A stretch of 64,000 nt of DNA from Aldehydirespirator sp965261105 (GTDB lineage Bacteria > Actinomycetota > Acidimicrobiia > Acidimicrobiales > Aldehydirespiratoraceae). Position 1 is the stretch's first letter. Each line of letters starts with the position of its first letter. The notes beneath the pieces were generated by a model that saw nothing but the letters and a program-made list of their open reading frames with translations, was not told where the DNA came from and searched no databases. The DNA lies in assembly GCA_965261105.1 (NCBI GenBank), contig CBDHCM010000006.1:1860001-1924000 (forward strand), read 5' to 3'. Positions 50,943 to 60,082 of this stretch are shown one piece after another. The position numbers and the translations under genes were made by a program.

Positions 50943-52127
50943 GTGGCCGACGTCGTCCTAGAGAACTTGAACAAGGAGTACGACAACGGGTTCAGGGCGG
51001 TGACCGACCTGAACCTCGAGATCAACGAGGCCGAGTTCCTGGTAATGGTGGGCCCGTCGGGCTGCGGCAAGTCCACCACCCTGCGAATGATCGCGGGGCT
51101 CGAGGACATCACTGCGGGCACGCTCAAGATCGGCGACCGGGTGGTGAACGACCTGCCGCCCAAGGACCGCGACATCGCCATGGTCTTCCAGAACTACGCC
51201 CTGTACCCGCACATGAGCGTGTTCGACAACATTGCCTTCTCCCTCAAGCTGGCCCGGCGCCCCAAGGCCGAGATCAAGGAGAGGGTCACCGAGGCCGCCC
51301 GCATCCTCGAGTTGGAGAGCCAGCTCGACAAGCGCCCCGCTCAGCTTTCCGGCGGCCAGCGCCAGCGGGTCGCCATGGGGCGGGCCATCGTTCGCCGGCC
51401 CCGCGTCTTCCTGCTGGACGAGCCCCTGTCGAATCTCGACGCCAAGCTGCGGGTTCAGATGCGCGCCGAGATCACCGGCCTTCAGCGGGAGGTGGCCGTC
51501 ACCACGTTCTACGTGACCCACGACCAGGTGGAGGCCATGACCATGGCCGACCGGGTGGCCGTCATCAGCCGGGGCCTTCTGCAGCAGGTTGATACTCCGA
51601 TGACGCTGTTCAACGAGCCCGACAACATCTTCGTGGCCGCCTTCATCGGATCGCCGTCGATGAACATCATGGAAGGGGTGCTGGCCCGCAACGGCGGGGG
51701 CCTGAAGATGACGCTGGGAAGCCAGTCGCTGGCGGTGCCCGAGGAGGTCCTGGGGCGCAGGCCCGCCCTGGAGGGCTACCTCGGCCGGAAGGTGGCCGTG
51801 GGTCTTCGCCCCAAGGACTTCGAGGACGCCGCCATCACGTCGGACCATCCCGCCGACCAGCGGCTTCGGGCGACGGTGCTGCACACCGAGGCGCTCGGCT
51901 TCGAGATCATCGCCTACTTCGATGCGGACGCCAAGCCGGTCATCTCCAAGGAGGCTCTCGAGCTCAGCGACGAGGAGATCAGCGCGGCTGAGAGCTCCGC
52001 GACGAGGGTGCACGCCCGGTTCAACCCCAGCACCACAGTGCGCTCAGGCGACACCATCGATGTGGCCGTCACCGTGGGCAACGCCCACTTCTTCGACCTG
52101 GACACCGGCCTGGCCATCCGCGGCTGA
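50943..52127 (+). CDS. Sugar/glycerol-phosphate ABC transporter ATP-binding protein (UgpC/MalK/MsmX type)
   Basis: 394 aa from GTG 50943. Walker A GPSGCGKSTT, signature LSGGQRQRVAMGRAI, Walker B VFLLDEPLSNLDAKLR, H-loop FYVTHDQVEAM, then the C-terminal OB-type regulatory domain (GSPSMNIMEG, VAVGLRPKDFED) typical of CUT1 ATPases. It should power the two permeases encoded at 58-60 kb on the opposite strand. Contains an unusual insert near residues 335-365 rich in Glu and Ser. Expression may depend on the duplicated leader. Confidence 0.93.
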   Translation: MADVVLENLNKEYDNGFRAVTDLNLEINEAEFLVMVGPSGCGKSTTLRMIAGLEDITAGTLKIGDRVVNDLPPKDRDIAMVFQNYALYPHMSVFDNIAFSLKLARRPKAEIKERVTEAARILELESQLDKRPAQLSGGQRQRVAMGRAIVRRPRVFLLDEPLSNLDAKLRVQMRAEITGLQREVAVTTFYVTHDQVEAMTMADRVAVISRGLLQQVDTPMTLFNEPDNIFVAAFIGSPSMNIMEGVLARNGGGLKMTLGSQSLAVPEEVLGRRPALEGYLGRKVAVGLRPKDFEDAAITSDHPADQRLRATVLHTEALGFEIIAYFDADAKPVISKEALELSDEEISAAESSATRVHARFNPSTTVRSGDTIDVAVTVGNAHFFDLDTGLAIRG

Positions 52128-52349
52128 GAGGCGTAGAGGCCGAGCGGCCCGGCGGCTGATGCCGTCGGGCCTCGCGGCTGACCTCGCAGCCGGCGGCCCC
52201 GCGCCACCAGGCCTCGGCCCCGTCAGGGCGAGCGGTGCCCTGTTCTGACGTGCCGGCCTTCACGCGCACTGCTCCGCAAGCGCTTACAGGACCGCAACTC
52301 TGCTGATGGTGCTCACACTCGCGGCGGAGGGAATTGCTCCGGGCTGCGG

Positions 52350-53066
52350 CTAGCCCATCCACTGGCCGCCGTTGACGTCGATGGTCGCGCCGGTGATGTA
52401 GCCGGCGTGGGGCCCGCACAGGAACTCCACGATTGCGGCCAGATCAGCGGGGTCCCCGGGCGCGTCGCCGGGGACGGTGGCCAGGATGCGCTCGCGCCAT
52501 GCGGGGTCGAGCGCGTGCCACATGGGCGTGTCGTGAGGTCCGGGGGCCACCGCGTTGACGGTGATCTTGTCAGCGGCGTGGTGCAGGGCCAGGAAGCGGC
52601 TGAGGGTGACCAGCCCGCCCTTGCCGGCGGCGTAGGCGGGTCCCGACAGGGGCGATCCGCCGAAGCGGGCGTTCACCGAGGCGATATTCACGATCCTGCC
52701 CCCGCCGGCCTCTCTCATACCGGCAACCACCTGGCGGGCGCACAGGTAGGCGCCAGTCAGGTTCACGTCGATGATGCGGCGCCAGTCCGCGGGGCTCTCG
52801 TCCTCCACTCCCCCGGCGCCGGCCACGCCCGCGTTGTTGACTAGCGCCGTCGGATGCCCGTGTCGGCTGCGGATCACATCGAACGCCGCGGCCACCGACC
52901 CCTCGTCGGCGATGTCGCAGGCGATCGCCTCGACCACGGTGTTCGCCGCGCCGGCGCCTGCGGCGGCGTCCAGGCCGACCACCGTGTCGCCCGCGGCGCT
53001 GAGACGCGCGCACACCGCGGAGCCGATCGCTCCGGCCGCGCCCGTCACGACCGCCACCCGGCTCAT
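52350..53066 (-). CDS. SDR-family dehydrogenase
   Basis: 238 aa from ATG 53066. Cofactor motif VTGAAGAIGSAVCARLSAAG, VNNAGVAGAGGV, catalytic Ser region NIASVNARFGG, Y-x-x-x-K in YAAGKGGLVTL, the C-terminus YITGATIDVNGGQW. Probable NAD(P)-dependent oxidation of a sugar or polyol. Its start overlaps the glpK stop by 4 bp. The 222 bp to the convergent ATPase gene contain only short GC-rich hairpins. Substrate unknown. Confidence 0.9.
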   Translation of the reverse strand: MSRVAVVTGAAGAIGSAVCARLSAAGDTVVGLDAAAGAGAANTVVEAIACDIADEGSVAAAFDVIRSRHGHPTALVNNAGVAGAGGVEDESPADWRRIIDVNLTGAYLCARQVVAGMREAGGGRIVNIASVNARFGGSPLSGPAYAAGKGGLVTLSRFLALHHAADKITVNAVAPGPHDTPMWHALDPAWRERILATVPGDAPGDPADLAAIVEFLCGPHAGYITGATIDVNGGQWMG

Positions 53067-54547
53067 GGCACCGCCCACTCCTTGCTGCGCTCGACCGCCC
53101 GCACCCAGTCAGCGTAGGCGGCATCGGTAGAGACTCTCCCCGCGCTGGGGACCGCCTCGAAGTCGAGTTCCCAGTGCTCGGCGACGGCTTCGAGCGACGG
53201 CCAGACACCGGCCGCCAGCCCGGCGAGGTAGGCCGCACCGAGGGCGGTCGCCTCCCGGAGCCTGGGGCGCTGCACGGCCACGCCGAGCTGGTCGGCCTGC
53301 AGCTGCAGCATGGAGTCCATCACGCAGGCACCCCCGTCGACTCGCAGGCTGCGCACCCGCGCGCCGGTGGCGGCCGCCATGGCCTCCACCACATCGCGGG
53401 TCTGGAAGACCATCGCCTCCACCGCGGCCCGAGCGATCTCGGGCCGTCCGCTGCCCCGGGTGAGACCCACGATCGTGCCGCGTGCACACGGATCCCAGTA
53501 AGGGCTGCCGAGACCGGCGAAGGCCGGCACCAGGAACACGCCGCCGGTGGAGGTGCACTGCGCGGCCAGCGCCTCCAGCTGCGAGGCTTCGTCGATCATC
53601 TGGAGGCCGTCTCGAAGCCACTGGACCGTCGCTCCGGTGGCGAAGATCGCACCCTCGAGCGCGTAGGTGGCAGCCGGCCCCTGCGGGGTGTCCAAGAGCC
53701 AGGCCACCGTGGTGAGCAGGCCCTCGGCGGGGGGCGGCACCTCCGAGCCGACGTTCATCAGCACGAACGACCCCGTGCCGTAGGTGTTCTTGGCGTCGCC
53801 GGGCGCGAAGGCGGCCTGCCCGAACAGGGCGGCATGCTGGTCGCCGGCGACCCCCGCAATGGGTATGCCCGCGCCGCACGCTGCCCCGGAGTCGGTGACG
53901 CCGAAGCTGCCGCTGGAGGACCGCACCTGCGGCAGCGCGCCGACCGGCACCCCGAACAGCGTGCAGAGCTCGGAGTCCCATCGAAGCGCGCCGATGTCGA
54001 AGAGCATGGTCCGGCTGGCGTTGGTGGCGTCGGTGGCGTGGACCCTGCCGCCGGTGAGGTTCCAGACGATCCAGCTGTCGATCGTCCCGAGCGCCAGGTC
54101 GGGCCCGGCCGCCACCCCGCCCTCGCGGAGCATCCACTCGAGCTTGGAAGCCGAGAAGTAGGGGTCGAGCACGAGGCCGGTGCGCTCCCGCACCAGCGGC
54201 AAGTGGCCGCTCTGTTCCAGCTCCGCGCATCGCGGCGCGGTGCGGCGGTCCTGCCAGACGATGGCCCGGTGGACCGGCTCGGAGCGCTGCCGGCTCCAGG
54301 CCACCACCGTCTCGCGCTGGTTGGTGACTCCAATGGCCGCAGGCGCCTCGCCGATGCGACCGGCCACCTCGCCGAGGGTGGACTGCACCGCGGCCCAGAT
54401 CTCCGATGCGTCGTGCTCAACGCGCCCGGGCAGAGGGAAGTGCTGCCTGAACTCCTGCTGGGCCGATGCCACGACGCGGCCGGCGTCGTCGAACGCCATC
54501 GTGCGCACGCTGGTGGTGCCCGCGTCGATGGCCAGTACGACGGTCAT
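53063..54547 (-). CDS. glpK: Glycerol kinase
   Basis: 494 aa FGGY kinase. MTVVLAIDAGTTSVRTMAFD, QEFRQHFPLPGRVEHDASEI, IGVTNQRETVVAW, IVWQDRRTAPRC, GDQHAALFGQAAFAPGDAKN, GTGSFVLMNVG, VPAFAGLGSPYWDPCARGTI. These fit GlpK better than other FGGY members. Makes glycerol-3-phosphate, the substrate of the adjacent GlpD. ATGA overlap with glpD. Confidence 0.93.
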   Translation of the reverse strand: MTVVLAIDAGTTSVRTMAFDDAGRVVASAQQEFRQHFPLPGRVEHDASEIWAAVQSTLGEVAGRIGEAPAAIGVTNQRETVVAWSRQRSEPVHRAIVWQDRRTAPRCAELEQSGHLPLVRERTGLVLDPYFSASKLEWMLREGGVAAGPDLALGTIDSWIVWNLTGGRVHATDATNASRTMLFDIGALRWDSELCTLFGVPVGALPQVRSSSGSFGVTDSGAACGAGIPIAGVAGDQHAALFGQAAFAPGDAKNTYGTGSFVLMNVGSEVPPPAEGLLTTVAWLLDTPQGPAATYALEGAIFATGATVQWLRDGLQMIDEASQLEALAAQCTSTGGVFLVPAFAGLGSPYWDPCARGTIVGLTRGSGRPEIARAAVEAMVFQTRDVVEAMAAATGARVRSLRVDGGACVMDSMLQLQADQLGVAVQRPRLREATALGAAYLAGLAAGVWPSLEAVAEHWELDFEAVPSAGRVSTDAAYADWVRAVERSKEWAVP

Positions 54548-56238
54548 GCGGGCCCGGCCGGGCTGCCCGAGCGCTCGGCGCGCCGCGCGGGCTGCCCGTC
54601 CTGCGACACCGCGTCGCCGTCGCCTCCGGCCGGGAGGACCCCGTCCCGCCCCGGGCCGAACAGGAGACTCGCGGCCCGCTCCACGCCAGGATCGCGGCGC
54701 AGCGTCTCGGCCGTCTCTAGCATCGCCAGCATGGTACGACGCCTAAGAAAGTCCTCCATGGCCAGGATGTGCTCGTGGCGGCCCATGACCATGACCTCGG
54801 CCGCGGAGCATTCGACGCGGTCGCTGAGGGGCACTCCCAGATCCCGGGACTCGCCGACGAGGTCGGCCACCTCCAGTGCCCGGCGGCCGTGGCGGCGCCA
54901 CAGCCTCGCCGCGGCCGGCTCGTCGATGCCCGCCCGGGAGGCGGTCCGGTGAAAGCGGGCTCGAACACCCGCGGGGGGCTCACCGAACCAGGCCCGGTCC
55001 GGGGACACGGGTTCGAGCCCGCAGTCGCGGGCAGCCGCCACAACCTCCTCACCCACGTTGAGGCAGTCGCTGAGCTTGCCGCCGAGTATGGAGATCGTCC
55101 CGCGCCCCTGATCGGCCTCCACCGCATGGCGGCGCGACAGCTCGGTCCAGTCGCGGTCGGTGTCCTCGCCCGCGCCGACCACCAGCGGACGCACGCCGCA
55201 GCGGTACGCGATCACATCGTCGTCCCGCAGCGGCCGGGACAGCCGGAGCCGGGCGTTGGCCTGCTCGAGCAGGAAGTTGCGGTCGTCGAGGGTGACCGAC
55301 ACTTCCGCGCCGTCCACACGGGTGTCGGTTGTGCCTATCAGGGAGCGATGGCCCATCGGGATGACGTAGAACAGCCTCTGCTCATCGTCGAAGAACGCCA
55401 GGACCCGCCCCGACTCGGTCACTCGAGGCACGACAATGTGTGCTCCCTTCGAGAAGCACAGAGCCTGGCGCAGTGTGGTGCCCGCAAGCCGGGCAAGTTC
55501 TGCGGCCCGGGGGCCGGCGGCATTGACCAGCACGGTCGCCGAGACGGTGTGGCGGCTGCCTGTCAGCCGGTCGGTCACGTCGGCCCGCCAGCCGCGGCCG
55601 GCGCGCTCGGCGCTGTCGAGGCGCAGCCGTGACAGGGCGACCGCTCCGTTGTCGATGGCGTCAAGCAGGATCTGCAGCACGAAGCGAGCGTCGTTGTCGA
55701 CGAGGAGATAGTCCGAGTACTCGACTGCTCCCCGGACGCCGCCGGAGTCGACGGAGGGCTCGGCGGTCGCCAATGCACGCGGCGACAGTCGCCGGGGCCG
55801 CCCCGTGGCGAACCTCCCCAGCGCCCAGTAGGCGTGCGCGCCGAGAGCGGCGTACGTCGGCGAGTACGGTGACGTGGGGCCGAGTGTGGCGAGGAACCGG
55901 ACCTCCTGGACCCGGCTGGCGTAGGAGCGGGCCAGGAGGTTGCGCGAGCGGCACAGCCCCGCAACCAGTCCGAGTTCGTAGGTCTGTAGGTACTTGAAGC
56001 CGCCCCAGACGAGGTTGGACGACTCCTGGCTCACACCCGACCCGAAGTCCTCGGACTCGATGAGCGCCACGCTCAGTCCGTGGGTGGCCAGCGCCAGCGC
56101 CGAGATCGCGCCGTTGATCCCTCCGCCCACGACCAAGACGTCGTGTCCATGGGCGGTCAATCGATCCAGGTGCTCTTCTCTGACCACGGACGGGTGCAGG
56201 CCCTCTTCGGCAGGCCCGGGCGCGGCATCGCTGCTCAT
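54544..56238 (-). CDS. glpD: FAD-dependent glycerol-3-phosphate dehydrogenase
   Basis: 564 aa from ATG 56238. FAD site VLVVGGGINGAISALALATH, ESEDFGSGVSQESSNLVWGG, GLCRSRNLLARSYASRVQEV, GAHIVVPRVTESGRVLAFFD, FYVIPMGHRSLIGTTDT, CGVRPLVVGAGED, GTISILGGKLSDCLNVGEEV. Oxidises glycerol-3-phosphate to dihydroxyacetone phosphate at the membrane, reducing quinone. The C-terminal 30 residues are Gly/Pro-rich and variable. Overlaps iclR and glpK by 4 bp each. Confidence 0.93.
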   Translation of the reverse strand: MSSDAAPGPAEEGLHPSVVREEHLDRLTAHGHDVLVVGGGINGAISALALATHGLSVALIESEDFGSGVSQESSNLVWGGFKYLQTYELGLVAGLCRSRNLLARSYASRVQEVRFLATLGPTSPYSPTYAALGAHAYWALGRFATGRPRRLSPRALATAEPSVDSGGVRGAVEYSDYLLVDNDARFVLQILLDAIDNGAVALSRLRLDSAERAGRGWRADVTDRLTGSRHTVSATVLVNAAGPRAAELARLAGTTLRQALCFSKGAHIVVPRVTESGRVLAFFDDEQRLFYVIPMGHRSLIGTTDTRVDGAEVSVTLDDRNFLLEQANARLRLSRPLRDDDVIAYRCGVRPLVVGAGEDTDRDWTELSRRHAVEADQGRGTISILGGKLSDCLNVGEEVVAAARDCGLEPVSPDRAWFGEPPAGVRARFHRTASRAGIDEPAAARLWRRHGRRALEVADLVGESRDLGVPLSDRVECSAAEVMVMGRHEHILAMEDFLRRRTMLAMLETAETLRRDPGVERAASLLFGPGRDGVLPAGGDGDAVSQDGQPARRAERSGSPAGPA

Positions 56239-57047
56239 TCGGAGGCGACGGGATCGGGTGAGGGCAGGGGAAAGTCCCATTCGCCCCCCAGGAGCTCCGA
56301 CAGCGTCTTGGCTGCGGTGCAGACCAGCGCCGCGCATTTCCCGATGACTTCGCCGTGAAGGCGTGTCGCCGGACCCGAGATGCCAATGGAGGCGCGCACG
56401 TTCCCGCCGATGCCGACCACGGGCGAGGCGACACAGCGAACCCCGATGTTGAGCTCCTCATTGTCCAAAGCGAAGCCCCGCTCTGCGGTTGCAGAAAGGT
56501 CCCGCAGGAATTCTGCCCTGTCGGTGGTCGTGTGCTCGGTGAACCTCTCGAGGGCGCCGAGATCCACCACCTCTCCGAGTGCCTCAGCGGAGTCGCGGCA
56601 GTACAGGGCCTTGCCGGTGGAAGTCGCGTGCACCACCACAGGTGCCCCGATCTCTGTCTCGACCGTGATCTTGCGAGCCAGGCGCTCCCTGGCGATGTAG
56701 ACGCCGCCGCCCACCGTGCGATGGGCGAGGTGGACCGACTCCCCGGTGACGTTCATCAGCTCGCGCATCAGCGGGCGGGCCTGGGCGATGAGATCCATGT
56801 TGCGCAGCAGCGAGCCGGCCAGCTGCACGACCCCGGCGCCCAGGGTGTAGGTCTTGTTGGCCTCGTCGCGATGCACGTAGCCCCGCTTCTTGAGCACGCC
56901 CAGCAGCCGATGCACATGGCCGTTGTCGGCGTCGAGCATCCGGGCCAGCTCGCTGAGCCCTACCGGGCCTGGCACCGACCCCAGTGCTTCAAGCACGTCG
57001 AGACCGGTCATCAGCGCTCCTGCCACGCGGGGCTCGGCTCCGGCCAT
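56235..57047 (-). CDS. IclR-family transcriptional regulator
   Basis: 270 aa from ATG 57047. N-terminal winged helix: ALMTGLDVLEALGSVPGPVG, LSELARMLDADNGHVHRLLG, VLKKRGYVHRD. The C-terminal effector domain (ARPLMRELMNVTGESVHLAH, ARKITVETEIGAPVVVHATS, GKALYCRDS, CVASPVVGIGGNVRASIGIS) would bind a small molecule. It is inside the uptake operon, so it probably controls it. Effector unknown, perhaps glycerol-3-phosphate or a related compound. Confidence 0.92.
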   Translation of the reverse strand: MAGAEPRVAGALMTGLDVLEALGSVPGPVGLSELARMLDADNGHVHRLLGVLKKRGYVHRDEANKTYTLGAGVVQLAGSLLRNMDLIAQARPLMRELMNVTGESVHLAHRTVGGGVYIARERLARKITVETEIGAPVVVHATSTGKALYCRDSAEALGEVVDLGALERFTEHTTTDRAEFLRDLSATAERGFALDNEELNIGVRCVASPVVGIGGNVRASIGISGPATRLHGEVIGKCAALVCTAAKTLSELLGGEWDFPLPSPDPVASE

Positions 57048-57048
57048 C

Positions 57049-58191
57049 TCAGGCGCCTCCCTTCGGGGCCGAATCGCCCGCGTCGCGTTGTCCCAACAGC
57101 TCTGAGCGCACTGCCTGGGCTGATCGGCCCACCGGGGCGTCGACGGCGACCGCGGAGCCGTCGGAAGCCGACCGCTGCGCCGCCAGCGCGGCGGCCAGCA
57201 CGTCGCGGCCCTCGGCCACGGTGAGCACCGGCTCGCGGCCCGCCGCGATCGTGTCCAGAAGGCTGCGGGTCGCCCCGATGAAGGAGTGCTCCCAGCCCGT
57301 CTCACACTCGTACGTCTCGACGCGGCCGTCGGCGTAGCTCACCACCGGCGGCGGGTCGCCGATCTGGCCGTGGCCCCGGTTGACCCACACCACTCCCCTA
57401 GTGCCGGTGATCTCCATCCGGTCGTCCTGCGCATAATGGGAGGTGCCCTCGACCAGCAGCTCCTGGGAGTACACGACCTCGAGGCTGGCGACCGTCCCGG
57501 ATTCGTAGCGCATTGACACCAGCGACGGAGAGTCGAGCTCGAAGGACAGCACAAAGGTGGATCCGATCCAGGCGTGGACCTCCGCCGGCTGCCCGAGCAC
57601 GATCCAGGCGAGCGAGAACTTGTGGTGGCCGTCGTCGAATACCAGCGGCCCGCCACCGCACTCCTCGGGGTTGCTGCGCCACAGCAGGGCCGAGAACGGG
57701 ATGTCCCACGCGCTCGGGCTGTAGCCGGCGTTGCTTTTGAGCCGCACCGACAGCGGCTCGCCGATCAGGCCCTGCTCGATGAGTTCCAGCGCCTTGAGGA
57801 CGGGCGGATAGAACAGAAAGTTCTCGTAGAGGCGGACCACCTTCGACGATTCGCTGGCGGCGCCGAGGAGCCGGTCGGCGTCGGCCAGGCTCAACGACAG
57901 CGGCTTCTGCAGCGACACGTGCAGGTCGCACCCGATGGCGAACTCCGCCAGCTCGCAGTGCAGGTGGTGCGGCACGACTATCTCGACAAGGTCCACCAGC
58001 CCGGACTGGCACAGCTCGCGGTAGTCCTCGAAGATGACCGCTTCTGGAAGCCCCCACTTCTCAGCCCTGGACGCCGCGTTGGCGCGGTCGACGTCGCAGA
58101 GGGCGACGATGGCGGCGTCGTCGCGGTCCCGATACCCCAGTGCATGCAGGTCCGAGATCCGGCCGCAGCCGATGATTCCCACGCGGAGCAT
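57049..58191 (-). CDS. Gfo/Idh/MocA-family oxidoreductase
   Basis: 380 aa from ATG 58191. Rossmann motif VGIIGCGRISDLHALGY, ALCDVDRANAASRAEKWG, VDLVEIVVPHHLHCELAEFA, the Gfo/Idh E-K-P motif appears here as LHVSLQKPLSLSLADAD (Gln instead of Glu), and GGGPLVFDDGHHKFSLAW with the D-x-x-x-H region. Oxidises a sugar, inositol or polyol with NAD(P). The stop is one base before the iclR start codon. Confidence 0.92.
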   Translation of the reverse strand: MLRVGIIGCGRISDLHALGYRDRDDAAIVALCDVDRANAASRAEKWGLPEAVIFEDYRELCQSGLVDLVEIVVPHHLHCELAEFAIGCDLHVSLQKPLSLSLADADRLLGAASESSKVVRLYENFLFYPPVLKALELIEQGLIGEPLSVRLKSNAGYSPSAWDIPFSALLWRSNPEECGGGPLVFDDGHHKFSLAWIVLGQPAEVHAWIGSTFVLSFELDSPSLVSMRYESGTVASLEVVYSQELLVEGTSHYAQDDRMEITGTRGVVWVNRGHGQIGDPPPVVSYADGRVETYECETGWEHSFIGATRSLLDTIAAGREPVLTVAEGRDVLAAALAAQRSASDGSAVAVDAPVGRSAQAVRSELLGQRDAGDSAPKGGA

Positions 58192-58193
58192 GG

Positions 58194-59075
58194 CTACTCC
58201 TTGAGCGCCCCGGAGAGAAGTCCCCGGACGAAGTGCTTCTGGAAGATGAAGAATACGACAACTGTCGGGACGCTGGCGATAACCGCCAGCGACGCTTGGG
58301 TGCCGTAGGCCACCGTGAACTGGCCCTTCACGTTGAGCAGCCCGAGCATGATGGTGGCCACATCGTCGCGGGCGCTGGTGAACACCAGCGGGTACAGGAA
58401 GTCGTTCCAGATGAACGTGAACTGCAGCGTGGCCAGGGCGGCCAGAGCCGGCCGGGCCAGCGGCAGCATCACCCGCCAGAAGACCTGGCCCTCGCTGGCG
58501 CCGTCGATCAGGGCCGCGTGGCGCAGCGAGTCGGGGATCTGATCGAAGAAGTTGCGCATCACCAGCGTGCAAACCGAGAACCCGACCGCGGAGTGGATCA
58601 GGATCATGGGCCACAGGGTGTTGAGGAGGCCGAAGTCCCTGAAGAGGGTGAACAGGGGCACGAGCAGCACCTGGGGCGGGACGAACAGCCCCGAGACGAT
58701 GATCAACTGGATGACGGTGCCGCCGCGGGGCCGGAACTTGGCCAGCGCGTACCCGATGAGCGTGCCCCCGGCGATGGAGACGAACACGGCCGGAATGGCG
58801 ACATGGAACGAGTTGATCAGGTAGCGGACGGTGTTGGCGGTCTGCCACACGTCGATGTAGTTGGCGAAGGTCAGCTCGCCGCTCAGCGCCCAGATGCCGC
58901 GCCTCGCGATCTCGGCGTTGGTCTTGAGCGACGTGGAGACAACGCCAAACACCGGCACCAGGTACGCCGCGACGAACAGCGCGATCAGCACCATGCCGAT
59001 GCGGTGTCGCAGCGTGCGGCCGCGGCTCGACGCGGCGGGCTCGCGGGAGGCGGCGCGGGCGGCCCTAGTCGACAT
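58194..59075 (-). CDS. Sugar ABC transporter permease (MalG/UgpE type)
   Basis: 293 aa with six hydrophobic segments (from about residues 27, 82, 118, 149, 198, 259). EAA loop: AALIDGASEGQVFWRVMLPL then ARPALAAL, contacting the ATPase. Members import sugars or glycerol-phosphate. Overlaps the upstream permease gene by 11 bp. The first 25 residues are a cytosolic basic extension. Confidence 0.93.
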   Translation of the reverse strand: MSTRAARAASREPAASSRGRTLRHRIGMVLIALFVAAYLVPVFGVVSTSLKTNAEIARRGIWALSGELTFANYIDVWQTANTVRYLINSFHVAIPAVFVSIAGGTLIGYALAKFRPRGGTVIQLIIVSGLFVPPQVLLVPLFTLFRDFGLLNTLWPMILIHSAVGFSVCTLVMRNFFDQIPDSLRHAALIDGASEGQVFWRVMLPLARPALAALATLQFTFIWNDFLYPLVFTSARDDVATIMLGLLNVKGQFTVAYGTQASLAVIASVPTVVVFFIFQKHFVRGLLSGALKE

Positions 59076-59955
59076 AGCTCCCTCGCCGGCCCCACCAGGT
59101 CAGCCCGCCTACCACGACGAGGGTCATGGCGAACAGGATGAGCGACACTGCGCTGGCCAGCCCCTGTTCCTGCTGTCGGAACAGGATCCGCCACACCAGC
59201 ATGGGCATGGTCTCGGTCTCCCGGACCGGCCCTCCCTGCGTCATGGCGTACACCAGGTCGAAGTTGCGCAGCGAGTTGATCGCGATCAGCGAGAGCACGA
59301 CGGTGGTGATGGGCCGCAGCAGGGGCACAATCACGCGGCGGAACGCCTGAAATTGGCCGGCGCCGTCGACCCTCGCCGCCTCGACGAGCTCAGTGGGGAT
59401 CGACGTGAGACCGGCCAGGTAGAGGATCATGGCCAGCACGGTCTGTTGCCATGCCCAGGCGATGAACACCGCATACAGGGCTGTCGAGCGGTTGGCGAGC
59501 CATGCCTCCTGGAGGCTCTCCAAGCCCACGACGCCCAAGACCCGGTTGATCAGCCCGTCGCCGGGCTGGTAGATCCAGATCCAGACCTGGCCGACCACCA
59601 TCAGGCTGATGGAGATCGGCACGAACAGCGCCGACTTCATGATTGCGGCGAACCGGCTGCTCGCTTGCAGCACCATCGCAAACGCCAGTCCCAGCGCGGG
59701 CGGGATCAACGCGCCGAACAGCGTCCACACCAGCGTGATCCGGATCGACTTGCGGATGTGGTCGTCACCGAGGGCCTCGGTGAAGTTGGCGAGGCCGATC
59801 CACTCGCGGGATTGGCCGAGCAGGCTGGCGTCGGTGAAGCTGAGGCGCAGGGCCATTGCAGTGGGCAGCACCACTATCGCGGCGAACAGCGCCATTGGCG
59901 GCCCCATGAAGAGAACTGCCCAGCGCGTTGTCGGCTTCAATGCGCCGCCTCCCAT
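59065..59955 (-). CDS. Sugar ABC transporter permease (MalF/UgpA type)
   Basis: 296 aa, six membrane segments starting at about residues 13, 75, 105, 155, 209, 263. EAA motif: EAARVDGAGQFQAFRRVIVP then LLRPI. Together with the next permease it forms the membrane channel. It is preceded by a strong hairpin that separates it from the binding-protein gene. Confidence 0.93.
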   Translation of the reverse strand: MGGGALKPTTRWAVLFMGPPMALFAAIVVLPTAMALRLSFTDASLLGQSREWIGLANFTEALGDDHIRKSIRITLVWTLFGALIPPALGLAFAMVLQASSRFAAIMKSALFVPISISLMVVGQVWIWIYQPGDGLINRVLGVVGLESLQEAWLANRSTALYAVFIAWAWQQTVLAMILYLAGLTSIPTELVEAARVDGAGQFQAFRRVIVPLLRPITTVVLSLIAINSLRNFDLVYAMTQGGPVRETETMPMLVWRILFRQQEQGLASAVSLILFAMTLVVVGGLTWWGRRGSYVD

Positions 59956-60008
59956 ATGCGCCCGCCCGGTGTCTGGGACCGGAGGCTAGGGCGTCAGATG
60001 CAGCCGCA

Positions 60009-60046
60009 GGCGGCGCCGGACCCTATTGAGCGGGTCCGGCGCCGCC
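60009..60046 (-). terminator. 15-bp GC-rich hairpin between binding protein and permease genes
   Basis: GGCGGCGCCGGACCC (60009-60023) and GGGTCCGGCGCCGCC (60032-60046) are perfect complements with the 8-base loop TATTGAGC. No T-run. In ABC operons such hairpins protect the upstream mRNA or end part of the transcripts, so that the binding protein is made in excess over the permeases. Confidence 0.8.
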
Positions 60047-60082
60047 AGAGGGCTATTCGTCCAGCGGGGGTTCTCTGGTCCG

